64,000 nt of DNA from Serratia odorifera. GTDB taxonomy: Bacteria > Pseudomonadota > Gammaproteobacteria > Enterobacterales > Enterobacteriaceae. The stretch spans positions 3,658,001 through 3,722,000 of the forward strand of contig NZ_LR134117.1 of the NCBI RefSeq assembly GCF_900635445.1, given 5' to 3'. Positions 35,014-44,423 of this stretch are shown here, piece after piece; positions within the stretch are counted from its first letter, which is position 1; each line of letters opens with the position of its first letter. The translations under genes and the position numbers were made by a program. The notes beneath the pieces are model-generated. The model ran no database searches. It saw nothing but the letters and a program-made list of their open reading frames with translations, and was not told where the DNA came from.

Positions 35014-36612
35014 TCAGGGCTGTGCCGGCGGGCTGTACCAGCGTTCCTTTTTCACCAGTACCGGCAGTTCAGGCTGGTTGACAAAGTTTGGTGACATAAT
35101 CTGTACGTCAAACTCGTTGAACACATCCTGAATATGCGCGTGCAGTTCGCTGCGTACTCCGGCCAGCGATTGTCCGGCCTGCAGTCTGACCTGAAGCTCA
35201 TAGGCAATATACCAGTCCATCAGGCTGAGCTGGCGCACGATCGGCGGCTGGCTGTTATCCAGTCCGTGGGTACGACTGGCGGCCAGTTCCAGCATCGCAT
35301 GTACCTGGCGCCACGGCGTATCGTAACCGATGGTGACGCTGGTGGTCATGTTGACGCCGGGGTTACCGTCGTGGGTGCTGAGATTGATGATTCTGCCGCT
35401 GACTACCACCGCATTGGGGACGGTGACCTCGTAGTTTTCCCGTGTGACGATCTTGGTGGCCAGCATGCCGACCTCGCTGACCACCCCTTCATTATCGGCA
35501 ACGCGAATAATGTCGCCTTTACGCAACGCGCGTGAATAGGTCAGTACCAGGCCACTCATGGCGTGATTCATGACGCCGGCTGAACCGAGTGTCAACATCA
35601 GGCCGAAAAACACGCTGATGCCTTTGAAGGCCAGCGAATTGGCGCCGGGTAAAAACGGATAGGCCGCGGACAGTGCAAACAGCCACACCGCTACGCTGAT
35701 CAATTTCCGCGTGACGCCGACGGTTTGTGGATGCAGGCCGGGAATATGCAGCGTGCCGCGTTCCACCCGCAGCAATACCACTTTAATCAGTTTGACAATA
35801 AAACCGGTGATAACAAAAATGGCGATCACCACGCATAGGCCGGGCAGGGCAGACAGGATCACCAGGCCAATGTGCTGGAACAGTTGCAGGGTGTATTCAC
35901 CCAACTCCATCCCCCATATCCGCGTATAGGGAAACAGCCGCAATACCCAGCTAATCCATAGATAAAACCCCAGCACGCACAGGATACCCATCAGCCAGGC
36001 GTAGAGCCGTACCTCAAACTGGCCGAGGAAACTGCGCAGCTGTGGGAATAGACCGGGTTTGTTTTGTTGTTTTCTGGCGGCGTAATACCGTCTTACATAC
36101 CCCAGAGAGCGGTAGGCGAACCAGCACACCGCCCCTAACACGGCGGCTCCCGCCACGCTTTTCAGCGCGGACAGTAGGAGATAGTGCGGGGAATACTGTT
36201 CGATTAATGCGTGGCGAAGGTTTTCCAGCCGTTGCAGTACCAACTGGCTGGCCTGCGCCAGGTTGAGATCGTCACCCTCATCCAGATCGCCTTGCGCCAA
36301 TAGCATAAACGGTTTCTTATTGACCGAAAATACCACTGCCTGCTGCTGGTAGCGGGTGATGGTAACGATCTCAACCGGCTGTTGCAGATCCTGTTGGTTG
36401 AGCGCGCGCAGGTTGCGCACGATGCGTTGCACCCGTTCTTCCGGCGTTGTCAGGCCAAACCTGGCCTGCAGCATCACTACCGGCTGGTTGAGCAGCGTCA
36501 GGGTACGCGCCTGCTCCGCCGCGCTGGGCGTCTGGCGTGGTTCAGCGCTCCACAACAGGCTTGAATAACACAACAGGAGATAACACAGCAGGCATGAAAG
36601 TGATTTGTTCAT
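35014..36612 (-). CDS. MscS-family mechanosensitive channel
   Basis: A 532-residue inner-membrane protein with a signal peptide (MNKSLSCLLCYLLLCYSSLL), a periplasmic helical segment and about five membrane helices. The MscS core holds the pore helix region LTLGSAGVMNHAMSGLVLTY and the beta domain SRALRKGDIIRVADNEGVVS followed by VPNAVVVSGRIINLSTHDG. The larger N-terminal part is like other extended MscS paralogues. The role is probably relief of turgor under hypo-osmotic shock. The ATG at 36612 is preferred to one five codons upstream because it begins the signal peptide. Confidence 0.9.
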   Translation of the reverse strand: MNKSLSCLLCYLLLCYSSLLWSAEPRQTPSAAEQARTLTLLNQPVVMLQARFGLTTPEERVQRIVRNLRALNQQDLQQPVEIVTITRYQQQAVVFSVNKKPFMLLAQGDLDEGDDLNLAQASQLVLQRLENLRHALIEQYSPHYLLLSALKSVAGAAVLGAVCWFAYRSLGYVRRYYAARKQQNKPGLFPQLRSFLGQFEVRLYAWLMGILCVLGFYLWISWVLRLFPYTRIWGMELGEYTLQLFQHIGLVILSALPGLCVVIAIFVITGFIVKLIKVVLLRVERGTLHIPGLHPQTVGVTRKLISVAVWLFALSAAYPFLPGANSLAFKGISVFFGLMLTLGSAGVMNHAMSGLVLTYSRALRKGDIIRVADNEGVVSEVGMLATKIVTRENYEVTVPNAVVVSGRIINLSTHDGNPGVNMTTSVTIGYDTPWRQVHAMLELAASRTHGLDNSQPPIVRQLSLMDWYIAYELQVRLQAGQSLAGVRSELHAHIQDVFNEFDVQIMSPNFVNQPELPVLVKKERWYSPPAQP

Positions 36613-36976
36613 CGCTATCCGCACCATCCGTATGGAACGATTGATACTTTGTCATCACAACCCACGAGCGTTGTGATAATTCGCGTGGTTCAGCGGCATC
36701 GGGAGACGGCTTTTGCACCACGCGCCTTTTACAGTGTAGCGAGAGTTGGCAGTTGCGATATGCGGTGAGTGAAAATTTTAGTTGCCTGCAAGCGACGAGG
36801 TTATTGCGGCACGAGTGTGCAGCTGCAATCGGCGATCAATGCCGTTATGTTGACCCGCGCCGAGCGATGGTCGGGCATCAACGGGCGATCTGCGGGCAAT
36901 AAAAAACCCACGTGGGAACGTGGGCTGATAATGGTGGTGCGCTAATGTTGCGCCATTAGCGCTGTGGCATGCTGCG
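36613..36976. other. Intergenic region between mscS-like gene and ychF
   Basis: About 360 bases. The ychF terminator occupies 36901-36924. The rest should hold the mscS-like gene promoter; I see no ORF or RNA gene. Confidence 0.4.
36901..36924 (-). terminator. Rho-independent terminator after ychF
   Basis: On the minus strand CCCACG / CGTGGG forms the stem and is followed by six T residues. Confidence 0.8.
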
Positions 36977-38068
36977 TTAGACGTTGAACAGGAAGTTCAT
37001 CACGTCGCCGTCTTTGACCACGTAGTCTTTGCCTTCTGAACGCATCTTGCCGGCTTCCTTGGCGCCTTGCTCACCTTTATAGGTGATGAAGTCGTCAAAG
37101 GCGATGGTCTGGGCACGGATAAAGCCTTTTTCGAAATCGGTATGGATTTTACCGGCTGCCTGCGGTGCGGTTGCGCCAACCGGGATAGTCCAGGCACGAA
37201 CTTCCTTTACGCCAGCGGTGAAGTAGGTTTGCAGATTCAGCAACTGGTAACCGGCACGGATCACGCGGTTCAGACCTGGCTCTTCCAGACCCAGTTCGGC
37301 CATGAATTCGTCGCGGTCTTCGTCTTCCAGTTCGGCAATGTCGGATTCAACCGCGGCGCATACTGCCACCACTACCGAACCTTCGCCCGCGGCGATTGCG
37401 CGCACGGTGTCGAGGTACGGGTTGTTTTCAAAGCCGTCTTCGTTGACGTTGGCGATGTACATGGTCGGTTTCAGCGTCAGGAAGCTCAGGTAACGGATGG
37501 CCGCCTTGTCTTCGTCGCTCAGATCCAGCGCGCGCAGCATACCGGCGTTTTCCAGATGCGGCAGGCATTTTTCCAGCGCAGCCAGTTCGGCTTTGGCGTC
37601 TTTGTCACCGCCTTTGGCTTTCTTCTGCACGCGGTGAATGGCGCGCTCACAGGTATCGAGATCCGACAGCGCCAGCTCGGTATTGATAACATCAATATCT
37701 TCGGCAGGATCGACCTTGTTGTTGACGTGAATGATGTTGTCGTTTTCAAAGCAGCGTACCACGTGACCAATGGCTTCGGTTTCGCGGATGTTGGTCAGGA
37801 ACTGGTTACCCAGGCCTTCCCCTTTGGATGCACCCTTTACCAGGCCCGCGATATCAACGAATTCCATGGTGGTCGGCAAGATGCGCTGTGGTTTCACGAT
37901 CTCGGCCAGTTGATCCAGACGCGGATCGGGCATCGGCACCACACCGGTGTTCGGTTCAATGGTGCAGAACGGGAAGTTGGCTGCTTCGATGCCCGCTTTG
38001 GTCAACGCGTTGAACAGGGTGGATTTGCCGACGTTTGGCAGACCGACGATACCGCATTTGAATCCCAT
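36977..38068 (-). CDS. ychF: Redox-regulated ATPase YchF (Obg/TRAFAC family)
   Basis: A 363-residue P-loop protein that binds ribosomes and hydrolyses ATP rather than GTP. The P loop is GLPNVGKST (residues 9-17), the switch region VDIAGLVKGASKGEGLGNQF is clear, and the usual NKxD is replaced by NVNED, as in YchF proteins. A TGS domain forms the C terminus (DFEKGFIRAQTIAFDDFITY). In E. coli ychF is next to pth; here a SulP gene lies between them on the other strand. Confidence 0.97.
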   Translation of the reverse strand: MGFKCGIVGLPNVGKSTLFNALTKAGIEAANFPFCTIEPNTGVVPMPDPRLDQLAEIVKPQRILPTTMEFVDIAGLVKGASKGEGLGNQFLTNIRETEAIGHVVRCFENDNIIHVNNKVDPAEDIDVINTELALSDLDTCERAIHRVQKKAKGGDKDAKAELAALEKCLPHLENAGMLRALDLSDEDKAAIRYLSFLTLKPTMYIANVNEDGFENNPYLDTVRAIAAGEGSVVVAVCAAVESDIAELEDEDRDEFMAELGLEEPGLNRVIRAGYQLLNLQTYFTAGVKEVRAWTIPVGATAPQAAGKIHTDFEKGFIRAQTIAFDDFITYKGEQGAKEAGKMRSEGKDYVVKDGDVMNFLFNV

Positions 38069-38440
38069 GTTGTTATCACCTTAAATATCTTAACTATCAG
38101 CCAGTTAACTTTAACTGGCCGCATAAAGGGCAAAATAATGCCGCCATTATACACGTAATGCACATTTATCTCGATCCCGCCGTGTTGTCGGGGCTGACTG
38201 CGCGACGCGCACGCGGCTGACAAAGGTTTGTGTTGAGATCCTGCTCACATTTCAACATACTTGTGGTTATAGTTAACCAACAGGAAACGTGTCGGATGTA
38301 TTTCTTGCCTAGTCCACCCTGAGTGTTCCCGCCAACTAAATTGCCTATTACATCACTGACGTCTCGTCAGCGTTGATGTTTTCTGCTGCCCATATCGGGC
38401 ATTCGTGTTAGTTATCAAAATCAGACTATCTGGAAAATTT
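38069..38440. promoter_or_regulatory. Divergent promoter region of ychF and the SulP gene
   Basis: A 372-bp gap with no gene I can support. The two flanking genes start at each end, so promoters for both must be here; I could not place either precisely. Confidence 0.4.
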
Positions 38441-39916
38441 ATGTTCAACCTGAGCAATTTCAGGCTGGCGGACGTCAAGAATGAGGTTCTGGCCGGTTTT
38501 GTTGTGGCGGTATCGATGATCCCGGAAGCGGTCGGCTTTTCGCTGGTGGGCGGCCTGTCGCCGATTGTCGGCCTGCATACCGCCTTTATCATCGGTTTGA
38601 CCACCGCGCTGTTCGGCGGCAAGCCGGGCATGGTCTCCGGCGCGGCGGGATCGATTGTAGTGGTATTGATGAGCCTTGCCGCTCAGCACGGCATGGACTA
38701 TGTACTCTGGGCAACGATATTCGCCGGGATTATTCAAATCCTGATCGGCCTGTTCCGATTGGGCAAATTCATCCGGCTGGTGCCGCTGCCGGCAATCCAC
38801 GGTTTTGTCAACGGGCTGGCGGTTGTCATCATGCTGGCGCAGTTGCACATGATCGCCGGCCATGGGGTATTGATGTATGGGCTGGTGTTGCTGGCGATTC
38901 TGGTGGTGGTGTTTTTCCCGCGTTTGACCCGAGCCATTCCGGCATCGCTGGCGGCATTGCTAGTGGTATCGGCGCTGGCCGTCGGCTTGAATCTCGACAC
39001 GCTGCGCGTAGGCGATCTGGCAGACATCTCCGGCAGCCTGCCGCATTTCAGCCTGCCGATGGCGCCGTTTACCCTGGAGATGCTCAAAGTGGTGCTGCCG
39101 TATGCGCTGATTATTGCCCTGGTAGGCCTGATTGAATCGCTGCTGACCATGACGGTGCTGGATGAAATGGGCGGTAAAAAAGGCAACGGCAACCGTGAAA
39201 GCCTGGCGCAGGGCGCGGGCAACGCCATCTGCGGTCTGTTTGGCTGCTTCGCCGGCTGCGCGATGATTGGCCAGTCGATCATCAACTTCACCTCAGGCGG
39301 CCGTGGCCGCATTTCCGGCGTGGTGGGGGCGTTGCTGCTGATTCTGTTCGTGGTTAGCCTGTCGTCATATATTGGCGTTATTCCGGTCGCCGCGCTGGCG
39401 GGTATCATGTTGGTGGTTTGTTACAATACCTTTGAATGGAGCTCATTGCGTCGTTTGAAGCGTATGCCGAAAGAAGACGCCTTTGTCTTGCTGACCGTTA
39501 CCTTGATTACCGTTTTCGCCGATTTGGCGGTGGCGGTAATCAGCGGTGTGATCATATCGGCGCTGGTGTTTGCCTGGCAGCATGCTCGTATCACCATCCG
39601 TGATAAAAAAACGGAATCCGACACGGTTATCTACTCTCTGGAAGGGCCACTGTTCTTTGGTTCGGCGGCAGCCTTCGGCGAACTGTTCCAGCCGAACAGC
39701 GACCCGCAATCGATCGTACTGGATTTTGCCCAGACGCGGGTTATGGATTCCAGCGGCGTTGAAGCCATTGACAAGTTGACGGCGCGCTATCTGGCCGCTG
39801 GCAAAACGGTGCGGTTACGCCATTTGAGCGAGGATTGCGTCAGCCTGCTGCGCCAGGCCGGGCCGTTCTGCGTGCACGAGCTGGACGATCCGACCTACCG
39901 CGTCGCTGCGGATTAA
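38441..39916 (+). CDS. SulP-family anion transporter with STAS domain
   Basis: A 491-residue transporter. The start MFNLSNFRLADVKNEVLAGF at 38441 is preferred to a longer ORF start. The membrane part has the SulP segment VVAVSMIPEAVGFSLVGGLS and about 12 hydrophobic helices. The C-terminal STAS domain holds IVLDFAQTRVMDSSGVEAID. The ion could be sulfate or bicarbonate and is not assignable from sequence. It is distinct from dauA found at 49.8-51.5 kb and is inserted between ychF and pth, which adjoin in E. coli. Confidence 0.9.
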   Translation: MFNLSNFRLADVKNEVLAGFVVAVSMIPEAVGFSLVGGLSPIVGLHTAFIIGLTTALFGGKPGMVSGAAGSIVVVLMSLAAQHGMDYVLWATIFAGIIQILIGLFRLGKFIRLVPLPAIHGFVNGLAVVIMLAQLHMIAGHGVLMYGLVLLAILVVVFFPRLTRAIPASLAALLVVSALAVGLNLDTLRVGDLADISGSLPHFSLPMAPFTLEMLKVVLPYALIIALVGLIESLLTMTVLDEMGGKKGNGNRESLAQGAGNAICGLFGCFAGCAMIGQSIINFTSGGRGRISGVVGALLLILFVVSLSSYIGVIPVAALAGIMLVVCYNTFEWSSLRRLKRMPKEDAFVLLTVTLITVFADLAVAVISGVIISALVFAWQHARITIRDKKTESDTVIYSLEGPLFFGSAAAFGELFQPNSDPQSIVLDFAQTRVMDSSGVEAIDKLTARYLAAGKTVRLRHLSEDCVSLLRQAGPFCVHELDDPTYRVAAD

Positions 39917-40043
39917 GTGGCCTGAACAATGCCCCGCGTCGGCGGGGCAACGGTTACTTAATTTCAGCCGTGCGGCGGTGATGGGGCAGTCTTCGCCACG
40001 CCATATCATGGCCTGCCGACTGGCGGACAGGTAAGGGCAGCAA

Positions 40044-40634
40044 TCAGTTGCCGGCCTTGAAGGCGTGCAGGCGGTTCATGGCTTTGGTCATGCCTTCTTT
40101 TAACAACAGTTCGGTACAGCGCAGCGATTCGTCAATGGCGTCATCGATCAGCGTCTGCTCGCTGGCAGGCGGCTTACCGAGCACGAAGCCCACCACTTTA
40201 TTACGATCGCCCGGGTGGCCAATGCCAATGCGCAGGCGGTAAAAATTGGGGTTGTTGGCCATTTTGCTTTGAATGTCTTTCAGGCCGTTATGCCCGCCGT
40301 TGCTGCCCCCCAGCTTCAGCTTGGCCACGCCCGGCGGCAGATCCAGCTCGTCATGCGCTACCAGAATTTCATCGGCCTGGATACGATAAAAGGTCGCCAT
40401 CGCCGCTACCGCTTTGCCGCTGAGATTCATAAAGGTGGTGGGTACCAGCAGGCGGACGTCATGGCCAGCCAGATTCAGACGCGCGGTATAACCAAAGAAT
40501 TTGCTTTCTTCCTTCAACGGCTGGTTATGGCGCTGCGCCAGCAGGTCTACATACCACGCCCCGGCGTTGTGGCGCGTTTGGGCGTACTCGGCGCCTGGGT
40601 TCGCCAGGCCAACAATCAATTTGATACTGCTCAC
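40044..40634 (-). CDS. pth: Peptidyl-tRNA hydrolase
   Basis: A 196-residue essential enzyme that releases peptides from prematurely dissociated peptidyl-tRNA. The catalytic His22 lies in LANPGAEYAQTRHNAGAWYV, and the supporting Asp is in VAHDELDLPPG. The GGSNGGHNGLKDI segment is typical. It is the partner of ychF in E. coli and faces ychH divergently here. Confidence 0.97.
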   Translation of the reverse strand: MSSIKLIVGLANPGAEYAQTRHNAGAWYVDLLAQRHNQPLKEESKFFGYTARLNLAGHDVRLLVPTTFMNLSGKAVAAMATFYRIQADEILVAHDELDLPPGVAKLKLGGSNGGHNGLKDIQSKMANNPNFYRLRIGIGHPGDRNKVVGFVLGKPPASEQTLIDDAIDESLRCTELLLKEGMTKAMNRLHAFKAGN

Positions 40635-40946
40635 GGAGTGATTCGCTATGCTCAGAATAGTGGAAAGGGCATTAGTCTACCTTCCGCCGCGCCGAATGAC
40701 AAAATGCGCGCTGCCAGCGGCCCCGTCAGGTTGATTTACCTATAATAGTGAATAATACATTAGCGTAATCATTCAATTTGAGCGCTAATAGTTACCTTAA
40801 AGTAAAGAATTGTCAGACTTAATTGCTCATTTGTGATCGTCAACTCAATACCCTTGCTGGCGTAGTGTCTATACTTGACTTATCAAAGAGGGTTAACAAT
40901 TTATCTGTTACTCCCGTTTGGTTTTCTGGCATGGAGGAGGTGACAT
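40635..40946 (+). promoter_or_regulatory. pth-ychH intergenic region with candidate CRP and sigma-S sites
   Basis: A 312-bp gap. TGTGATCGTCAACTCA at 40832-40847 has one good half of a CRP site. CTATACT at 40869-40875 is a good extended -10 element about 20 bases downstream. The E. coli ychH gene is reported to be cAMP-CRP regulated, which makes this plausible. An AGGAGG ribosome site lies just before ychH. Confidence 0.35.
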
Positions 40947-41225
40947 ATGAAACGTAAAAATGCACAGCTGATGAGCAACGTTCTGATGGGCCTGGGGCTG
41001 GTAGTGATGATCGGCGGGGTTGGATACTCCATTGTGGCTGAAGTATCGAGCTGGAATCTGCCGCAGTTTTTTGCCCACGGCGCAATCTTCAGCATCTTTG
41101 TCGGCGCACTGCTGTGGCTGGTTGGCGCACGCGTCGGCGGGCGTGAACAGGTAGCGGATCGCTACTGGTGGGTAAAGCACTTTGATAAACGCTGCCGCGG
41201 TAATCAGCACCGTTCTTCACATTAA
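40947..41225 (+). CDS. ychH: Stress-induced membrane protein YchH
   Basis: A 92-residue protein with two hydrophobic helices (VLMGLGLVVMIGGVGYSIVA and FAHGAIFSIFVGALLWLVGA) and a basic tail. It matches YchH in size, order and neighbourhood (pth-ychH-prs). In E. coli it is linked to stress tolerance and biofilm formation; its molecular action is unknown. A strong AGGAGG ribosome site precedes the ATG. Confidence 0.93.
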   Translation: MKRKNAQLMSNVLMGLGLVVMIGGVGYSIVAEVSSWNLPQFFAHGAIFSIFVGALLWLVGARVGGREQVADRYWWVKHFDKRCRGNQHRSSH

Positions 41226-41301
41226 TCTAAAGGGAAGCGCTTGTTCGGCAAGGGAATCATGCCGTGTAATCAGGTTGTGAGCCATGTCCGTCATTAAATA
41301 G

Positions 41302-41340
41302 AAAACCCGTTGTCGCTTGCGCTTCAACGGGTTTTTCTTT
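41302..41340. terminator. Bidirectional terminator between ychH and prs
   Basis: AAACCCGTTG / CAACGGGTTT forms a 10-bp stem with a T tract on the plus side and an A/T-rich flank on the minus side. It serves ychH and, by convergence, prs. Confidence 0.82.
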
Positions 41341-41397
41341 TACTGCTATGCGTCAACGCCAATACTGGCACGCGGGGGGGGGCGTGCCAGCCAGGAA

Positions 41398-42346
41398 TCA
41401 ATGTTCGAACATGGCCGAAATTGATTCTTCGTTGCTGATGCGGCGGATGGCTTCTGCCAACATGCCGGACAGCGTAAGCGTGCGGACGTTTTTCAGTGCC
41501 TTGATTTCCGGCGACAGCGGGATGGTGTCGCAGACGATCACTTCATCGATGACCGAGTTCTTGATGTTGTCCACGGCATTACCGGAGAAGATCGGGTGCG
41601 TCGCGTAGGCAAATACGCGCTTGGCACCGCGTTCTTTCAACGCTTCAGCCGCTTTACACAAGGTACCACCGGTATCAATCATATCGTCAACCAGCACACA
41701 GTCACGGCCTGCGACGTCACCAATAATATGCATCACCTGAGAAACGTTGGCGCGTGGGCGACGTTTGTCCGATGATAGCCATGTCGGTATCGTTGAGCAG
41801 TTTGGCGATAGCACGGGCGCGTACTACGCCACCGATATCCGGCGAAACCACGATTGGGTTTACCAGGTTCTGTTGCAACATGTCTTCCAGCAGGATCGGG
41901 CTACCGAACACGTTATCTACCGGGACATCAAAGAAGCCTTGAATCTGTTCAGCATGCAGATCCACTGTCAATACGCGGTCAACCCCTACGCTGGAGAGGA
42001 AATCGGCAACAACTTTGGCAGTGATCGGAACACGCGCAGAACGCACGCGGCGATCCTGACGAGCGTAACCGAAATAGGGGATAACGGCAGTGATACGACC
42101 TGCGGAGGCGCGACGCAGGGCATCGACCATAACAACCAGTTCCATCAGGTTGTCGTTGGTGGGAGCACAGGTGGACTGGATGATGAAAATATCACCACCG
42201 CGTACATTTTCGTTGATTTGCACGCTCACTTCGCCGTCGCTAAAACGACCTACAGCGGCGTCACCAAGGCTGGTGTACAAACGGTTGGCAATACGTTGTG
42301 CTAGTTCCGGGGTGGCGTTACCAGCAAAAAGCTTCATATCAGGCAC
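41398..42346 (-). CDS. prs: Ribose-phosphate pyrophosphokinase, one frameshift
   Basis: Makes PRPP from ribose 5-phosphate and ATP for nucleotide, His and Trp synthesis. The start is the GTG at 42346 with a GAGG ribosome site, giving the E. coli-like start VPDMKLFAGNATPELAQRIA. An extra G near 41769 separates TDMAII from DKRRPRANVSQVMHIIGDVA; removing it gives exactly 315 residues, the E. coli length. The PRPP loop VLVDDMIDTGGTLCKAAEAL is intact. As prs is essential or nearly so in enterobacteria, the frameshift is almost surely a sequence error. Confidence 0.96.
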
Positions 42347-42518
42347 GAGAAGAACCTCAGGCTTGCGTCCAGAGAAGATATTGTCATTCGGCCTTCGCCA
42401 AGGGGCAATTGGCGACGCCGACGCAATATACATACGGGTGTGTAAAACTCAATGAGGCGTAGGTAGCGCTGGGATGACAGGGTCAGGTGTGGCTGACCCT
42501 GCACAGCAAAACGTTGAG

Positions 42519-43385
42519 CTACGACTCAAACTGCCCGGAACGGCGACGATGTAGTGGAGAGACGTTAACGCCACGCGCTACAAAACCACGCAACCACTCC
42601 GGGGCTTGACTTAACACCTGACGGGCGGCGATCTCTGTGTCGAATTCGGCAAACACACAAGCTCCGGTGCCAGTCAGGCGTGACGGCGCGTATTGTAACA
42701 GCCATGAAAGAAGCTGTTCAACCTCGCGAAAACGTTTTCTTGCGATCGGTTCGCAATCATTTGCGTACGGCGCCCGTAATAGTACGTCCAGTGGGCGAAC
42801 CGGGGTATCTCTTTTTAATTCGGCATCGCCAAAAATCAGCGGCGTAGCAATACTGACCCCCGGATGCGCCACCAGATACCATTTTTCCTGCGGTTCAGCC
42901 GGCTGCAAACGTTCGCCGATGCCCTCGGCGAAGGCGGCGTGACCCCGCACGAACACCGGCACATCGGCCCCCAGGGTCAGACCCAGCGTCGCCAGACGCT
43001 CATCGCTGAGGCCGCATTGCCACAGGCTGTTGAGCGCCACCAGCACCGTGGCGGCGTTGGAGGAGCCGCCGCCGAGCCCACCCCCCATCGGCAATACCTT
43101 ATCGATGCTGATGTCAGCGCCGCGCGGTGCGCTGTCAATCGCCTGTTCGGTGCAATAATCTTGCAGCAGACGTGCTGCACGCACGATCAGATTCTGTTCA
43201 TCCGGCACGCCGTCGACCGGCGTTAGCAAGCGGATCTGCTGATCCTGACGCGGCACGATGGTCAGGCTGTCGCCGTAATCGAGAAACTGGAACAGCGTCT
43301 GTAATTGATGATAGCCGTCGGGGCGACGGCCGGTGATATATAAAAACAGGTTGAGTTTTGCCGGGGAGGGCCACGGGTGAATCAT
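42519..43385 (-). CDS. ispE: 4-diphosphocytidyl-2-C-methyl-D-erythritol kinase
   Basis: A GHMP-family kinase of the MEP isoprenoid pathway, 288 residues. The ATP-binding motif is VLPMGGGLGGGSSNAATVLV, the start PSPAKLNLFLYITGRRPDGY holds the catalytic Lys, and motif 3 is RLTGTGACVFAEF. The lolB stop codon overlaps its start (ATGA), so lolB-ispE-prs run in one direction as in E. coli. Confidence 0.97.
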   Translation of the reverse strand: MIHPWPSPAKLNLFLYITGRRPDGYHQLQTLFQFLDYGDSLTIVPRQDQQIRLLTPVDGVPDEQNLIVRAARLLQDYCTEQAIDSAPRGADISIDKVLPMGGGLGGGSSNAATVLVALNSLWQCGLSDERLATLGLTLGADVPVFVRGHAAFAEGIGERLQPAEPQEKWYLVAHPGVSIATPLIFGDAELKRDTPVRPLDVLLRAPYANDCEPIARKRFREVEQLLSWLLQYAPSRLTGTGACVFAEFDTEIAARQVLSQAPEWLRGFVARGVNVSPLHRRRSGQFES

Positions 43386-44005
43386 TTGAGCGTCCAGTTA
43401 TCCATTTTCAACTTGATGCGCTGCTCACCCTGTTGCAGTTCCAGACGGCTTGGCAACTGAGGTTTCAGGTCGCTATTGTAATCCTGATAGTCGACGTTCC
43501 AACTCTGGCCGCCTTGCTGATAGCTGAGCTTGCTCAGGCGATACTGGTCATCAAGCGTAAAATCGCTGGCTTCACCCGGCAGGCCAAGCATCCATTGACG
43601 CAGGTTATCCAGCGGGATCGACATGCCGGTCAATTTGCGGATCATCTCTTCGGCGTTATCGCTGACGTAGCGTTTACCCTGGTTATCCGTCAGTTGCACC
43701 ACATTTTGCTGCACGTTCAGTTCCAGTTCGGTACTGCCCAGCGGATTGGTCAGCAGCAGACGGTAACGTTCGGGTGAATACTGTTGCCAGAAGAAGCGGG
43801 CGTAGACTTTCTTGCGATCGGAAATATAGGCAAAGGCGCCACGGGTCTGATACTGACTCAACTGCTGGACCGCCTGTTCATGGGCGCGCCACTGCGGCGA
43901 GGTAGGACTGGTCGCCGGGCCGGTAGGTCGGGTGGTGGTACAGGCCGCCAATACCAGGCTGGCCAGGGGAATCAGACGGAGCAGACTGACTTTGCGGATT
44001 GGCAT
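43382..44005 (-). CDS. lolB: Outer-membrane lipoprotein receptor LolB
   Basis: A 207-residue lipoprotein, the E. coli length. It accepts lipoproteins from LolA and inserts them in the outer membrane. The signal MPIRKVSLLRLIPLASLVLA ends in a lipobox LAAC with Cys22. The start at 44005 is chosen over an ORF start 45 bases upstream because it begins the signal peptide. LolB features such as RFFWQQYSPERYRLLLTNPL and GSTELELNV are present. It heads the lolB-ispE-prs run and is divergent from hemA. Confidence 0.96.
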   Translation of the reverse strand: MPIRKVSLLRLIPLASLVLAACTTTRPTGPATSPTSPQWRAHEQAVQQLSQYQTRGAFAYISDRKKVYARFFWQQYSPERYRLLLTNPLGSTELELNVQQNVVQLTDNQGKRYVSDNAEEMIRKLTGMSIPLDNLRQWMLGLPGEASDFTLDDQYRLSKLSYQQGGQSWNVDYQDYNSDLKPQLPSRLELQQGEQRIKLKMDNWTLK

Positions 44006-44423
44006 AACTTTTGTCCTTTTGTCCTTGCGGGCTAACGTGATGCAACCCATTCTGCCACCACGCTAGCGGGCGAATGGCGTAGCGTCAATAGGCGAGGGTA
44101 GGTGTTCGGTTGGCCGACGATGCGGGAGACGCGGCCAGACCGCGGGCGCTTTCCCCAGGCAAATGCGCAATAATCGCCACGCGGTGCCCAATTGGCGGAT
44201 AAACCCACTAGACTGTTAGAGATGGGCGGCGTGATTGTTGAGCTATTGCGGTATTTTTGTCGTCTAATCATGATATTAGCCATTTATTGAACTTTTTGCT
44301 CAATTTATAACGTCTATAACAGCGATTGGACGGAAGATGCGGTTGTTACTTTTATTGATCCCGCGCATCAAGTAGAATGCCGTTCAACGAGAACCCGTAC
44401 CAATATAAGTATTACTCGAAGCA
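44006..44423. promoter_or_regulatory. Divergent lolB/hemA control region
   Basis: A 418-bp gap between divergent genes, as in E. coli. TAGAAT near 44371 could be a -10 box for hemA. No small gene is convincing. Confidence 0.45.

Noticed and set aside
37067..38158. 363-codon plus-strand ORF opposite ychF
   Set aside because: Antisense shadow; ychF itself is complete and conserved.
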